DNA of 64,000 nt, taken from contig NZ_CP096829.1 of the NCBI RefSeq assembly GCF_023272795.1, forward strand, positions 1,984,001-2,048,000, in the 5' to 3' direction. Source of the stretch: Flavobacterium humidisoli. GTDB lineage: Bacteria; Bacteroidota; Bacteroidia; Flavobacteriales; Flavobacteriaceae. Made by a program: the position numbers and the translations under genes. This document shows positions 9,663-18,437 of this stretch, one piece after another (the stretch's first letter is position 1; every line of letters begins with the position of its first letter). Under the pieces are notes generated by a model. It ran no database searches. It was not told the DNA's origin and saw only the letters and a list, made by a program, of their open reading frames with translations.

Positions 9663-10049
9663 ATGGGTGCTTTTGTAATTAGCAAGCGATTTAATGATGA
9701 ATATAAGTTTACGTTTACTTCTCGGAGGGGGAAAGTGATTTTTACGAGTTTGAGTTATGAGTTGAGGTTTGAGTGTGAAGAGGATATTGAGAAGTTTAAA
9801 GCGAATATTGAGCTTGCCAAGTTTTTGAAGTTTAAAGGTTCTGGTGGGAAATATTTTTTTAAATTGATGCTTGGCGATGTCCATTTTGCTACAAGTCGAA
9901 AATATAGTACAGAATTGCTTTTGCAGAAAGGGGTGAAAGAAATTGTGACCTATTCTTCTAGGTCGGAGATTTTGGATTTTTCTTCAAGTGAGTCAATTTT
10001 TGATGATGAGGAATCTGAAGACGAAGAGGTAGAGGAGGTGGCTGAATAA
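9663..10049 (+). CDS. YegP-like (DUF1508) protein with acidic tail
   Basis: 128 residues. The first half (GAFVISKRFNDEYKFTFTSRRGKVIFTS) and the second half (SGGKYFFKLMLGDVHFATSRKY) look like two diverged copies of the ~50-residue DUF1508 repeat, usually GxFxIxKxxxGEFxFxLKAxNGxVIxxSxxY. The last ~20 residues are nearly all acidic (FDDEESEDEEVEEVAE). The biochemical function of the family is unknown. It is a single gene with a palindromic terminator immediately after. The microsatellite and a short AATCTAAA-type low-complexity stretch lie directly upstream of its ATG. Confidence 0.72.
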   Translation: MGAFVISKRFNDEYKFTFTSRRGKVIFTSLSYELRFECEEDIEKFKANIELAKFLKFKGSGGKYFFKLMLGDVHFATSRKYSTELLLQKGVKEIVTYSSRSEILDFSSSESIFDDEESEDEEVEEVAE

Positions 10050-10053
10050 GAAA

Positions 10054-10083
10054 AAAGCGTTCGCAATTGCGAACGCTTTTTTT
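10054..10083 (+). terminator. Intrinsic terminator after the DUF1508 gene
   Basis: A long palindromic stem, GCGTTCGCAA/TTGCGAACGC, flanked by A- and T-runs. It begins 5 nt after the stop codon. Confidence 0.9.
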
Positions 10084-10118
10084 GTTTGTGGGATTTGCGA
10101 AAAAAAAAGTTGATCGCA

Positions 10119-10146
10119 AAAAAAAACCATCTATAGAGATGGTTTT
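10119..10146 (-). terminator. Intrinsic terminator after the Ala-rich lipoprotein gene
   Basis: Stem AAAACCATCT/AGATGGTTTT with a 4-nt loop. On the minus strand it is followed by a T-run, and it lies just downstream of the stop at 10172. Confidence 0.8.
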
Positions 10147-10171
10147 AAAATCGTTAGAACTTAGGTTCTAA

Positions 10172-10387
10172 TTATTTTTTTACTTCTTCTACTTTAGCAG
10201 CAGCAGAATCAACTTTAGCAGCAGCAGAATCAACAGTTGCAGCAGCAGAATCAACAACAGCAGCAGCTGAATCAACAGCAACAGCAGTAGAATCTACAGC
10301 AGGAGCTTCAGCAGCAGCGTCAGCTTTTTTACAAGATACAACAGTTAATACAGCAACAACAGCTAAACTTAAAAATACTTTTTTCAT
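10172..10387 (-). CDS. Small Ala-rich repeat lipoprotein
   Basis: 71 residues. A lipoprotein signal peptide (MKKVFLSLAVVAVLTVVSC, lipobox VVSC) is followed by KKADAAAEAPAVD and about five near-exact copies of the heptad VDSAAAx (residues about 30-66), ending VEEVKK. The mature part is therefore a low-complexity Ala/Val/Asp/Ser peptide, predicted to be helical and anchored by a lipid at Cys19. I do not recognise a function; similar short lipoproteins occur in Flavobacterium. The nucleotide repeat (GCAGCAGAATCAAC-type units on the + strand) makes copy number likely to vary between strains. Confidence 0.75.
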   Translation of the reverse strand: MKKVFLSLAVVAVLTVVSCKKADAAAEAPAVDSTAVAVDSAAAVVDSAAATVDSAAAKVDSAAAKVEEVKK

Positions 10388-10707
10388 CTTACTTTATTAT
10401 AAAAGGTTAATTATTAATTCGTGGCAAAGATATAAATTTTTTAATATGTAAAATATTTTTTCACTTTTTTTTTAAAATATTTTCCTTACTCACGTTTATC
10501 TTATTTATCAAAGAATATGCCAAAATTATAAATTTTTCTTAAATTATCTAATTTGTCGTCTAAATAATTTTTTATTGAATAATCTTTATGAAAATCAGTT
10601 ATTTAGTTTCTTTGATTTACGGTTTATTTTGTTTTTTAAGACTATTACAGTAGAATCGTTTTGGCTTTTTTCTTCAAATTTAACATCTTTATCAAATCAA
10701 AAAGCTA
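10388..10707. other. Intergenic region, no gene seen
   Basis: 320 bases of AT-rich sequence between the lipoprotein gene and kdtA. Both flanking genes are on the minus strand. I see no ORF with coding character, no tRNA and no strong hairpin. It should contain the lipoprotein gene promoter near 10390-10450. Confidence 0.6.
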
Positions 10708-11934
10708 TTAGATGAGTTTCATAATGGTTTCTGTGGCTCCTTTGTGGTCCTGAATAAACGATTTGCAGATTTTGCTTTTTTCTTCTAGAACGTTTTTGTC
10801 ATTCAATAATTGGTCAAAAATCAATTTAAGTTCTTCGCTTGTTGATATTGGCATGCAGCCGCCGATTTTTACTAAATCAACTGCTTCTGCAAAATTCGAA
10901 TAATTAGGTCCAATTACAATTGGAATTCCGAAAGTAGCCGGCTCTAATATATTGTGTATTCCGGGATTTCCAAATCCGCCGCCTACATAAGCAATAGTGC
11001 CGTAACTATAAATCTTAGTAAGAATTCCAATAGTGTCTATTATGAAAACACTGTAATCGGATAAATCTTTGTTTTCTTTTTCTGAGAATAGAATCGTTGG
11101 TTTTGTGATTTTTGAAAGAAGATCTAAAATCTGATCTGGTTTAATATTGTGTGGAGCAATTATGAATTTTGTATTTTCGGGTGCTTGATTGATATATTCA
11201 GTAATTAAAATCTCGTCTTTTGGCCAAGAGCTTCCAACAACAATTGTTGGTTGGTTGTTTTTGAAATTTTCAACAAAATCAAGACGATTGTCTCTCTCTA
11301 AAATAGCATTTACGCGATCAAAACGGGTGTCGCCAGAAACAATTACGTTATTGAATCCAATTCCTTCAATTTTTTGTTTTGAACTTTCATTTTGAACAAA
11401 AAAATAAGTAAAAGTATTTAATGCTTTTCTGTAAAAACCGCCATACCATTTAAAAAATGTCTGATTGTCTCTGAAAATTCCCGAAATAAGATAAGTTGGT
11501 GTTTTGCTTTTTTTTAATTCATTTAAATAGTTAAGCCAGAATTCGTATTTGATAAAAAAAGCAAATTCGGGATGAACCAGTTTTAAAAATCTTTTCGCAT
11601 TACTTTTAGTATCAAGTGGTAAATAAATGGTCACATCGGCAACTGTGTTATTTTTACGCACTTCGTATCCAGATGGTGAAAAAAAGGTTACAATGATTTT
11701 ATGTGAGGGATATTTTTCTTTGATTTTTTCTATAACAGGAAGTCCTTGTTCATATTCGCCAAGTGAGGCAGAATGAAACCAGATTGTTTTGTCGTCTGCT
11801 TTAATTTTTTCTTCTAATATTGGAAATACATTTTTTCGGCCTTCAACAAAAAGCTTAATTTTCGGACTAAATAGTGCTATGATTTTTAAGAAAAATCCTG
11901 CGATGTAAATGGTTAGATTGTATGAAAAAAGCAT
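10708..11934 (-). CDS. waaA: 3-deoxy-D-manno-octulosonic acid (Kdo) transferase
   Basis: 408 residues, the usual length for WaaA/KdtA. It has an N-terminal membrane-anchoring segment (LFSYNLTIYIAGFFLKIIALFSP), then the GT30 N-domain (IWFHSASLGEYEQGLPVIEKIK, TFFSPSGYEVRKN, DVTIYLPLD). The C-terminal domain has VVGSSWPKDE, FIIAPHN and the nucleotide-sugar site YVGGGFGNPGIHNILEPATFGIPIVIGP. It transfers Kdo from CMP-Kdo to lipid A precursor at the inner membrane. It is divergent from the DegT-aminotransferase/galE pair. Confidence 0.96.
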   Translation of the reverse strand: MLFSYNLTIYIAGFFLKIIALFSPKIKLFVEGRKNVFPILEEKIKADDKTIWFHSASLGEYEQGLPVIEKIKEKYPSHKIIVTFFSPSGYEVRKNNTVADVTIYLPLDTKSNAKRFLKLVHPEFAFFIKYEFWLNYLNELKKSKTPTYLISGIFRDNQTFFKWYGGFYRKALNTFTYFFVQNESSKQKIEGIGFNNVIVSGDTRFDRVNAILERDNRLDFVENFKNNQPTIVVGSSWPKDEILITEYINQAPENTKFIIAPHNIKPDQILDLLSKITKPTILFSEKENKDLSDYSVFIIDTIGILTKIYSYGTIAYVGGGFGNPGIHNILEPATFGIPIVIGPNYSNFAEAVDLVKIGGCMPISTSEELKLIFDQLLNDKNVLEEKSKICKSFIQDHKGATETIMKLI

Positions 11935-12071
11935 GTAATTTTTTTTGCAGCTAAATTACATTTCTTTCGACTATTTTCATTGGTTTGAAGCTATTAATAA
12001 CTATTTTTGTTCCTCCTTTTAGAGATTTCTGCCTGAAAACGGTGTCTTTAATTTTTTTAAATAGATTCAAA

Positions 12072-13202
12072 ATGAAAAAAATACAAATGGTTGACTTAAA
12101 GAGTCAATACGAAAAAATAAAATCAACTGTAGATGCTTCGATCCAAGAAGTTTTAGATACAAATACTTATATCAACGGACCTTTAGTTCATCAGTTTCAA
12201 AAAAATCTTGAAGATTATTTAGGAGCAAAACACGTTATTCCCTGTGCGAATGGTACAGATGCGTTGCAGATTGCAATGATGGGACTTGGTCTTCAGCCTG
12301 GAGACGAAGTTATCACTGCTGATTTTACTTTTGCAGCAACTGTTGAGGTGATTGCTTTATTGCAATTAACTCCAGTTTTAGTTGATGTAGATTTGCATAA
12401 TATGAACATTGATATTGATGCAGTGAAAAAAGCAATTACGCCCAAAACAAAAGCAATTGTTCCTGTGCATTTATTTGGACGCGCTGCAAATATGGATGCG
12501 ATTATGGAAATTGCCGCTCAATACAATTTATATGTGATCGAAGATAATGCTCAGGCAATTGGTGCTGATTATATTTCTAAATCTGGTTCAAAAACCAAAG
12601 TAGGAACAATCGGTCACGTCGCAGCAACTTCATTCTTCCCGTCTAAAAACTTAGGATGTTATGGAGATGGAGGAGCAATTTTTACAAACGATGATAAATT
12701 GGCTCACATTATCCGCGGTATTGTAAATCACGGAATGTACGAACGTTACCACCACGATGTTGTAGGTGTAAATTCACGTTTGGATAGTATTCAGGCTGGA
12801 GTTTTAAATGCAAAATTGCCACTTTTAGATGAATACAATCAAGCACGTCGTTTGGCTGCAACTAAATACAATGCAGCTTTCGCTGGAAATGCACACATCA
12901 TAACTCCAGATTTTGATGCAAACGAAAATGATCATGTTTTTCATCAATATGTATTAAGAATCATCGATGCAGATCGTAATGCCTTAATGCAGCATTTATT
13001 GGATAAAGGAATTCCTTGTGCAATTTATTATCCAATTCCGCTTCATTCTCAAAAAGCATATTTAGATCCTCGTTATAAAGAAGAGCAATTTCCTGTAACA
13101 AATCAATTGGTTCAAGAAGTAATTGCTTTACCAATGCATACAGAACTTGATGATGAGCAGATTAAATATATTACAGACAGCGTAATTGAATTTTTGAAAT
13201 AA
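12072..13202 (+). CDS. DegT/DnrJ/EryC1/StrS-family PLP sugar aminotransferase
   Basis: 376 residues from the ATG at 12072. The frame is open from a TTG at 11985, but the extra 29 residues are hydrophobic, unlike the family, and the family consensus begins at MVDLKSQYEKIK. Motifs: PCANGTDALQIAMMGLG, ITADFTFAATVEVI, VPVHLFGRAANMD, VIEDNAQAIGA, and the PLP lysine in SFFPSKNLGCYGDGG (about residue 192). Such enzymes aminate nucleotide keto-sugars for O-antigen, capsule or glycan synthesis. The exact sugar cannot be told. galE follows after 45 bp, so the pair probably forms an operon. Confidence 0.9.
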   Translation: MKKIQMVDLKSQYEKIKSTVDASIQEVLDTNTYINGPLVHQFQKNLEDYLGAKHVIPCANGTDALQIAMMGLGLQPGDEVITADFTFAATVEVIALLQLTPVLVDVDLHNMNIDIDAVKKAITPKTKAIVPVHLFGRAANMDAIMEIAAQYNLYVIEDNAQAIGADYISKSGSKTKVGTIGHVAATSFFPSKNLGCYGDGGAIFTNDDKLAHIIRGIVNHGMYERYHHDVVGVNSRLDSIQAGVLNAKLPLLDEYNQARRLAATKYNAAFAGNAHIITPDFDANENDHVFHQYVLRIIDADRNALMQHLLDKGIPCAIYYPIPLHSQKAYLDPRYKEEQFPVTNQLVQEVIALPMHTELDDEQIKYITDSVIEFLK

Positions 13203-13247
13203 GAAATTTTAAGTATTAGCCAAAATATAACCACAAACAACCACGAA

Positions 13248-14264
13248 ATGAAAGTATTAGTAACAGGAGGATTAGGATTTATTGGATCTCACACCGTAGT
13301 CGAATTGCAGAATGAAGGCTTCGAAGTAGTGATTATTGATAATCTTTCCAATTCTTCAGAAGATGTTTTAAATGGAATTACTGCAATTACAGGAAAAACA
13401 CCTTTATTCGAAAAATTAGATTTAAGAGAAAAGACTGCAGTGCAGGATTTTTTTAAAAAACACAATGATGTTACTGGGGTAATTCATTTTGCAGCTTCAA
13501 AAGCGGTGGGAGAAAGTGTTGAACAGCCTTTATTGTATTATGAAAACAACATCAGCAGTTTAATTTACCTTTTACAGGAATTACAGCAAAAACCAGAAGC
13601 AAGTTTCATTTTCAGCTCTTCTTGTACAGTTTACGGTCAAGCCGAAAAAATGCCAATTACGGAAGATGCTCCAGTTCAAGCGGCAATGTCTCCTTATGGA
13701 AATACAAAACAGATTGGCGAAGAAATCATTACAGATACTGCTAAAGTTACTAATATCAGTGCTATTTTATTGCGTTATTTTAACCCAGTTGGAGCACACG
13801 AATCAGTAGAAATTGGAGAATTGCCTTTGGGTGTTCCTCAAAATTTAGTGCCTTTTATTACACAGACGGGTGTAGGATTGCGTCAAGAATTATCTGTTTT
13901 TGGTAATGATTACCCAACTCCAGATGGAACTGCAGTTCGCGATTATATTCACGTTGTTGATTTAGCAAAAGCTCACGTAATTGCTTTGCAGCGTCTGTTA
14001 AACAAAAAGAATTTAGCAAAAGTTGAAACCTTCAATTTAGGAACTGGAAAAGGAAGTTCTGTTCTTGAAGTGATTCATAGTTTTGAAAAAGTCAGCGATA
14101 AAAAATTGCCTTATAAGATGATGCCTCGTCGTGAAGGTGATATTACTGAAGCTTACGCAAATACTGATAAGGCAAATAATGTCTTAGGATGGAAGGCTGA
14201 ACTAAGTTTAGATGAAGCTATGGCAAGTGCTTGGAAATGGGAACAGAAAGTGAGGAATAAATAA
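13248..14264 (+). CDS. galE: UDP-glucose 4-epimerase
   Basis: 338 residues, the usual GalE length. The NAD-binding motif GGLGFIGSH is at residues 7-15, the catalytic Ser region FSSSCTVYG at about 124-132, and the YxxxK pair in SPYGNTKQIGEE. Also seen are RYFNPVGAHES, PDGTAVRDYIHVVDLAKAH and FNLGTGKGSSVLEV. It interconverts UDP-glucose and UDP-galactose. The aminotransferase lies directly upstream on the same strand, which suggests a shared role in surface sugar precursor supply. Confidence 0.96.
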   Translation: MKVLVTGGLGFIGSHTVVELQNEGFEVVIIDNLSNSSEDVLNGITAITGKTPLFEKLDLREKTAVQDFFKKHNDVTGVIHFAASKAVGESVEQPLLYYENNISSLIYLLQELQQKPEASFIFSSSCTVYGQAEKMPITEDAPVQAAMSPYGNTKQIGEEIITDTAKVTNISAILLRYFNPVGAHESVEIGELPLGVPQNLVPFITQTGVGLRQELSVFGNDYPTPDGTAVRDYIHVVDLAKAHVIALQRLLNKKNLAKVETFNLGTGKGSSVLEVIHSFEKVSDKKLPYKMMPRREGDITEAYANTDKANNVLGWKAELSLDEAMASAWKWEQKVRNK

Positions 14265-14297
14265 ATTCTTTATTAGTTAAAATTATAAAATTTTAAG

Positions 14298-14333
14298 ATC
14301 CCAAATTATAGCAGTATAGTTTGGGATTTTTTT
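14298..14333 (+). terminator. Intrinsic terminator after galE
   Basis: Stem ATCCCAAA/TTTGGGAT with a 14-nt loop, then a T-run. It lies 34 nt after the galE stop. Confidence 0.8.
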
Positions 14334-14348
14334 AGCGTATTAATTAAC

Positions 14349-15254
14349 ATGAAACAAAGTTTAGATTATAAATTAATATTTGCCTTAGCGGCCGTTGGAA
14401 TTATTTGGGGAACTACCTTTTTGGAGATTAGAGTTGCGGTTGAGACTATTCCGCCTTGGTTTGTAACTTCAATTCGTCAGGGATTGGCGGGAATAATCAT
14501 GATGATTATTTTATTGTTCAAAAAAGAATTGAAATGGATTGGGTGGGAAAATTTAAAACACCAGCTTGTTCCTTCTGTGTTAATGATAGTAATAGCAAAT
14601 GGTTTTACAACCGTTGCAGAACAGACTGTGCCAAGCGGATTGGCTTCGGTAATCAGTGCTATGGCTCCTATACTTATTTTTCTGGGCAGTATATTATTTA
14701 AATTACAAAAACCAAGTTTAAGAGGATTTGTTGGAGTTATAATAGGGTTTTCGGGAGTTGTTTTTATATTTAAAGACGGACTAGGATCTTTTTTAGATGC
14801 CGATTACAGAATTGGAATGATGTTTATGGGGTTTGCGATTACTGCTTGGGCTGGTGGAACAATTTATACCAAACTTCATGGGAATAAATCTAAAAATATA
14901 GTTCTTAATTTATTTTACCAGTTTACAATGGCTTCGTGCATTCAGATTGTTTTGGCATTTATTTTTTCGCCCAATATTGATGTGAGTTTATGGAGTTCTA
15001 AAAGTATTTTCGCAGCATTATATCTGTCGATTTTCGGGTCTGTAATTGCTTTTTTTAGTTATAATTATGCTCTGAAACACGTTACGCCGGTTCAGGTTTC
15101 TATTTTAGCTTATATCAACACTATAATTGCGGTATTTTTTGGTTGGCTTATTTTGGATGAAAAAATTACAATTGATTTTATAATTGCAACTATCCTGATC
15201 ATTTTGGGAGTTTTTATTATTAATTACAAAAAGAAGGAAAAGAAAACTTTATAA
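14349..15254 (+). CDS. EamA/DMT-family transporter
   Basis: 301 residues with about ten hydrophobic segments and the duplicated EamA architecture. The first half contains IIWGTTFLEIRVAVETIPPW and LASVISAMAPILIFLGSILF; the second contains SIFGSVIAFFSYNYALKHVTPVQVS and YINTIIAVFFGWLILDEKIT. The C-terminus is a basic KKKEKK tail. DMT transporters export amino acids, metabolites or drugs; the substrate is unknown. It follows the galE terminator, so it is probably transcribed separately. Confidence 0.88.
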   Translation: MKQSLDYKLIFALAAVGIIWGTTFLEIRVAVETIPPWFVTSIRQGLAGIIMMIILLFKKELKWIGWENLKHQLVPSVLMIVIANGFTTVAEQTVPSGLASVISAMAPILIFLGSILFKLQKPSLRGFVGVIIGFSGVVFIFKDGLGSFLDADYRIGMMFMGFAITAWAGGTIYTKLHGNKSKNIVLNLFYQFTMASCIQIVLAFIFSPNIDVSLWSSKSIFAALYLSIFGSVIAFFSYNYALKHVTPVQVSILAYINTIIAVFFGWLILDEKITIDFIIATILIILGVFIINYKKKEKKTL

Positions 15255-15302
15255 ATTGATTTAGTTTATTTTGTAAATTTGTAGGATTAAAATGTAGGAA
15301 TA

Positions 15303-15500
15303 ATGGATTCGGATAAAGAAAATAAAAAGATTAACAAGGTCGAAGAGCCAAGAGTAGAATACGAAATTCAAAAACCAAAATTTAAAGGAATAGATCCTGA
15401 AACTTTTGATTTTGATACCGAGTTTGCGAAGGGTTTAACTCCAGAGGAATTTAAAGAGGAAATGTATAAAAGAATAAAAGCTTATCCTTGGAGAAAATAA
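15303..15500 (+). CDS. Small acidic protein, putative antitoxin partner
   Basis: 65 residues, highly charged, with no membrane segment. The C-terminal half FDFDTEFAKGLTPEEFKEEMYKRIKAYPW is the kind of short conserved tail seen upstream of small ParE/RelE-like proteins in Bacteroidetes. It overlaps the next ORF by 13 bp, which implies translational coupling. The DNA-binding part of a standard antitoxin is not recognisable, so the role is inferred from gene order and size. Confidence 0.55.
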   Translation: MDSDKENKKINKVEEPRVEYEIQKPKFKGIDPETFDFDTEFAKGLTPEEFKEEMYKRIKAYPWRK

Positions 15501-15805
15501 TTTTTAAAGAAACGGTTCTTGAATATTTTGATGATTTGCTTCTTATTCTTTTTGAAGACGAATATTTTGGTTTTCCTGATTCTGCTCGAAACTATGTAAA
15601 TAAAATAGTTGATTTTATTTTTTCAAGTATATCAAGCTTTCCACATAAGAAAACTCCAGTTACTCTCCAATATTTAGGCTCAGATTATATTTTCTATAAA
15701 ACTAATTCTAGAACGACTTGGTATATCTTTTTTGAAATAAGTAATCAAAATTATTTGATTACTGGAATTATAAATAATTACAGTGAAGAAGCAAAAGAGT
15801 TATAA
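15488..15805 (+). CDS. Small RelE/ParE-like protein, putative toxin
   Basis: 105 residues from a TTG at 15488. No ATG lies in frame between the upstream stop (15467-15469) and the end of the conserved region, so a non-ATG start is forced. The C-terminal half (TPVTLQYLGSDYIFYKTNSRTTWYIFFEISNQNYLITGIINNY) resembles the beta-sheet end of RelE/ParE-type toxins with an RTTWYIFF core. The 13-bp overlap with the upstream acidic ORF is typical of a coupled antitoxin-toxin operon. A terminator follows. Family membership is judged by eye and toxicity is not shown. Confidence 0.55.
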   Translation: MEKIIFKETVLEYFDDLLLILFEDEYFGFPDSARNYVNKIVDFIFSSISSFPHKKTPVTLQYLGSDYIFYKTNSRTTWYIFFEISNQNYLITGIINNYSEEAKEL

Positions 15806-15812
15806 AATAAAA

Positions 15813-15849
15813 TCCTCATAAACTGATTAAAGCTTATGAGGTTTTTTTT
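15813..15849 (+). terminator. Intrinsic terminator after the putative TA pair
   Basis: Stem CCTCATAA/TTATGAGG with a 12-nt loop and an eight-T run. It lies between convergent genes and may also serve fabD. Confidence 0.8.
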
Positions 15850-15882
15850 ATGAGTATAGTTTTAATTGACACTAAAAACTAA

Positions 15883-16755
15883 TTAAGCATTAGCCGTAGC
15901 AGCTTCTTTATCAATTTTATTAATCAATCCAGTTAAAACTTTTCCTGGACCAACTTCAGTAAACAAAGTAGCGCCATCAGCGATCATTTGCTGTACAGAT
16001 TGAGTCCATTTTACAGGAGCCGTTAACTGAATAATTAAGTTCTTTTTAATTTCGTTTGCGTCAGAAACTGCATTTGCCGTAACATTTTGATACACTGGGC
16101 AAATTGGAGCAGAGAAAGTTGTAGCTTCAATTGCAGCAGCTAATTCTTCTCTTGCAGGTTCCATCATTGGTGAGTGAAATGCACCTCCAACAGGTAAAAT
16201 TAAAGCACGTTTTGCTCCTGCAGCTTTCATTGCTTCACAAGCTTTTTCAACAGCTGTAGTTTCTCCTGAAATAACCAATTGTCCAGGGCAGTTGTAATTT
16301 GCAGCAACCACAACACCATCGATAGAAGCGCAAACTTCTTCTACTACATTATCAGCTAAGCCTAAAACTGCGGCCATTGTTGATGGAGTGATTTCGCAAG
16401 CTTTTTGCATAGCCAAAGCACGCTGAGAAACTAATTTAAGACCATCTTCAAAAGATAAAGTTCCGTTAGCAACCAAAGCAGAAAATTCTCCTAATGAATG
16501 CCCTGCAACCATTTCAGGTTTGAAATCTTCTAAAGTTTTAGCTAAAATAACAGAGTGTAAAAACACAGCTGGTTGCGTTACTTTAGTTTCTTTTAGTTCT
16601 TCGGCAGTGCCTTCAAACATGATATCTGTAATTCTAAAACCTAATATTTCATTAGCTTTTTCGAATAATTCTTTGGCTAAAGCCGAATTTTCATATAAGT
16701 CTTTGCCCATCCCTGTGAATTGTGCACCTTGACCTGGAAATACGTATGCTTTCAT
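15883..16755 (-). CDS. fabD: Malonyl-CoA:ACP transacylase
   Basis: 290 residues. It begins with the family motif VFPGQGAQFTGMG, has the catalytic serine in GHSLGE (Ser87) and the catalytic histidine in GGAFHSPMM (about residue 193). Also present are QPAVFLHS and FTEVGPGKVLTGL. It loads malonate from CoA onto acyl carrier protein for fatty acid synthesis in the cytoplasm. It stands alone here, 73 bp downstream of DUF983 on the same strand. Confidence 0.96.
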   Translation of the reverse strand: MKAYVFPGQGAQFTGMGKDLYENSALAKELFEKANEILGFRITDIMFEGTAEELKETKVTQPAVFLHSVILAKTLEDFKPEMVAGHSLGEFSALVANGTLSFEDGLKLVSQRALAMQKACEITPSTMAAVLGLADNVVEEVCASIDGVVVAANYNCPGQLVISGETTAVEKACEAMKAAGAKRALILPVGGAFHSPMMEPAREELAAAIEATTFSAPICPVYQNVTANAVSDANEIKKNLIIQLTAPVKWTQSVQQMIADGATLFTEVGPGKVLTGLINKIDKEAATANA

Positions 16756-16828
16756 TTGTCTAATTTAATTTTTACTTTTTTTTAAAATTGAAAATTAGTT
16801 TCAATTGGAAGGCAAAAGTACTATTTTT

Positions 16829-17191
16829 TTAGCTCGTATAACCCTTAAACATATAAATCCACGCTAATCTTGAAAATCTCAGATTAAAAGGAGTGAGTAA
16901 AGTAATCACAATAGCAATAATAGGAAGGATTCTTAAATCGAAGTTTGTTTCGAAAAAATACTGTGCAATACAATATGTTGCAATTCCTTGAGCAACTGTT
17001 AATCCGTAGTTTACATACATAGCACCAAAGAAATAACCAGGCTCTTTTTGGAATTTATAATTGCAATGGCTGCAGTATTCATTCATTTTTGGAAAACTGA
17101 AATTCAGAAAAATATTTTTGTCTGTAAAAACTTTTCCTTTATGACAAACAGGACATTCGTTTTTTAAAATATGAGTTAATGCGTTTGACAT
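16829..17191 (-). CDS. DUF983 small membrane protein with zinc-ribbon-like Cys pairs
   Basis: 120 residues. The N-terminus has CPVCHKGKVF and a second pair CSHCNYKF, the two CxxC knuckles typical of DUF983. Two transmembrane segments follow (about residues 58-78 and 86-106). The first is preceded by PGYFFGAMYVNYG, a family motif. The function of DUF983 is unknown. In the same direction, fabD lies downstream. Confidence 0.87.
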   Translation of the reverse strand: MSNALTHILKNECPVCHKGKVFTDKNIFLNFSFPKMNEYCSHCNYKFQKEPGYFFGAMYVNYGLTVAQGIATYCIAQYFFETNFDLRILPIIAIVITLLTPFNLRFSRLAWIYMFKGYTS

Positions 17192-17368
17192 GATATTGTT
17201 GATTTTTGTTTATACAAAGGTAATTCAGAGCATTATAAAAGTCTTTTTAGTATCTTCGCTTATTGTAGCACAATAAAGACATTATGAGTGAAATTCCAAT
17301 AAAAAAAATCTAAATTCCAAAATCTGAAATTGCAAATTCCAATTCGAAAATCTACAATCTAATCGCTT

Positions 17369-18232
17369 ATGAAAAAATATCCCATTTATAGTGTTCAGAA
17401 TTTTAGCTGTAACGATATTCATCGAGATTTTTATGTCAATACTTTTGCAGAACATTTAAAAAATCACAGTTTTGTAGAAGAACCGCACCGACATGATTCG
17501 TACTTAATGGTCTTTTTTACAAAAGGTTCGGGATTGCATGAAGTCGATTTTGATCAATTTGATATAAAAAGAGGAAGTCTTTTTGTGTTACAGCCTGGGC
17601 AAATGCACCATTGGAATTTATCGGAAGACATTGAAGGTTTTGTTATTATTTTTTCTCAAGAATTGTACAATTTATACTTCGGACAAAAAAAAATCAACGA
17701 TTATAATTTTTACCATTCCATTCAAAACCGTCCCGAAATGGTTTTTGAAGAAAAAGAAATTCCTAACATTCTTCCTTATTTCGATTTATTGATTCAAGAA
17801 AATATTCACAACAATAAATATCAATTAGATAAATTGTTGAACTTGCTCGATTGCATTCATATAGAAGTAGCCAGAAAATATGGAGAAACATATTCGCATC
17901 AAACGCATTCTTACAATATTAAAATAAATAAATTCGAATCGCTTTTAGAAGAATATTTCAGAACCGAGAAACTACCTTCATTTTACGCAGAAAAACTAAA
18001 TATCACACTGAAACATTTAAACAGAATCTGCAACGAAATTCTCCAAAAAACAGCAACAGAAGTAATCACAGATCGTGTTATTCTCGAAATAAAAAGAATG
18101 CTAATCGATAAGCAATTAGCTGTAAATGAAGTTGCCTTTAAAGTAGGTTATGAGGACTATTCGTATTTCTCGAGATTCTTCAAAAAACAAACCGGAATGT
18201 CGCCAACAGAATTTAAAAATACAGTGCGGTGA
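17369..18232 (+). CDS. AraC-family transcriptional regulator
   Basis: 287 residues. The N-terminal cupin-like sensor (about 1-150) contains PHRHDSYLMVFFTKGSG and RGSLFVLQPGQMHHW. The C-terminal double helix-turn-helix (about 190-287) ends in the classic VAFKVGYEDYSYFSRFFKKQTGMSPTEF. The ligand and regulon are unknown. The gene precedes the convergent YceI gene. The 100 bases upstream are flavobacterial low-complexity sequence (AAATCTAAATTCC-type phrases). Confidence 0.92.
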   Translation: MKKYPIYSVQNFSCNDIHRDFYVNTFAEHLKNHSFVEEPHRHDSYLMVFFTKGSGLHEVDFDQFDIKRGSLFVLQPGQMHHWNLSEDIEGFVIIFSQELYNLYFGQKKINDYNFYHSIQNRPEMVFEEKEIPNILPYFDLLIQENIHNNKYQLDKLLNLLDCIHIEVARKYGETYSHQTHSYNIKINKFESLLEEYFRTEKLPSFYAEKLNITLKHLNRICNEILQKTATEVITDRVILEIKRMLIDKQLAVNEVAFKVGYEDYSYFSRFFKKQTGMSPTEFKNTVR

Positions 18233-18377
18233 ATTTTTAGGTTTGCCACGAATTACACGAATTACACTAATTTTTTTCTCGCAAAGTTGAAATTGTGCCA
18301 CAAATTAAAAATCCAAATAATCTTTTTAATCTGTGGCAAAAAAAAAATCTTGGAAATTAGTGCAATTAGCGGCAAAC

Positions 18378-18403
18378 AAAAAAGCCCTACAAATGCAGGG
18401 CTT
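18378..18403 (-). terminator. Intrinsic terminator after the YceI gene
   Basis: Stem AAGCCCT/AGGGCTT with a short loop. On the minus strand a T-run follows. It lies 35 nt beyond the stop at 18438. Confidence 0.8.
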
Positions 18404-18437
18404 GAATAACCAACCAATTAAATCCGAGAATGCTTAA

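Noticed and set aside
11985..12071. N-terminal extension of the DegT-type aminotransferase from a TTG
   Set aside because: The extension is hydrophobic and unlike the family, which begins at the ATG at 12072.
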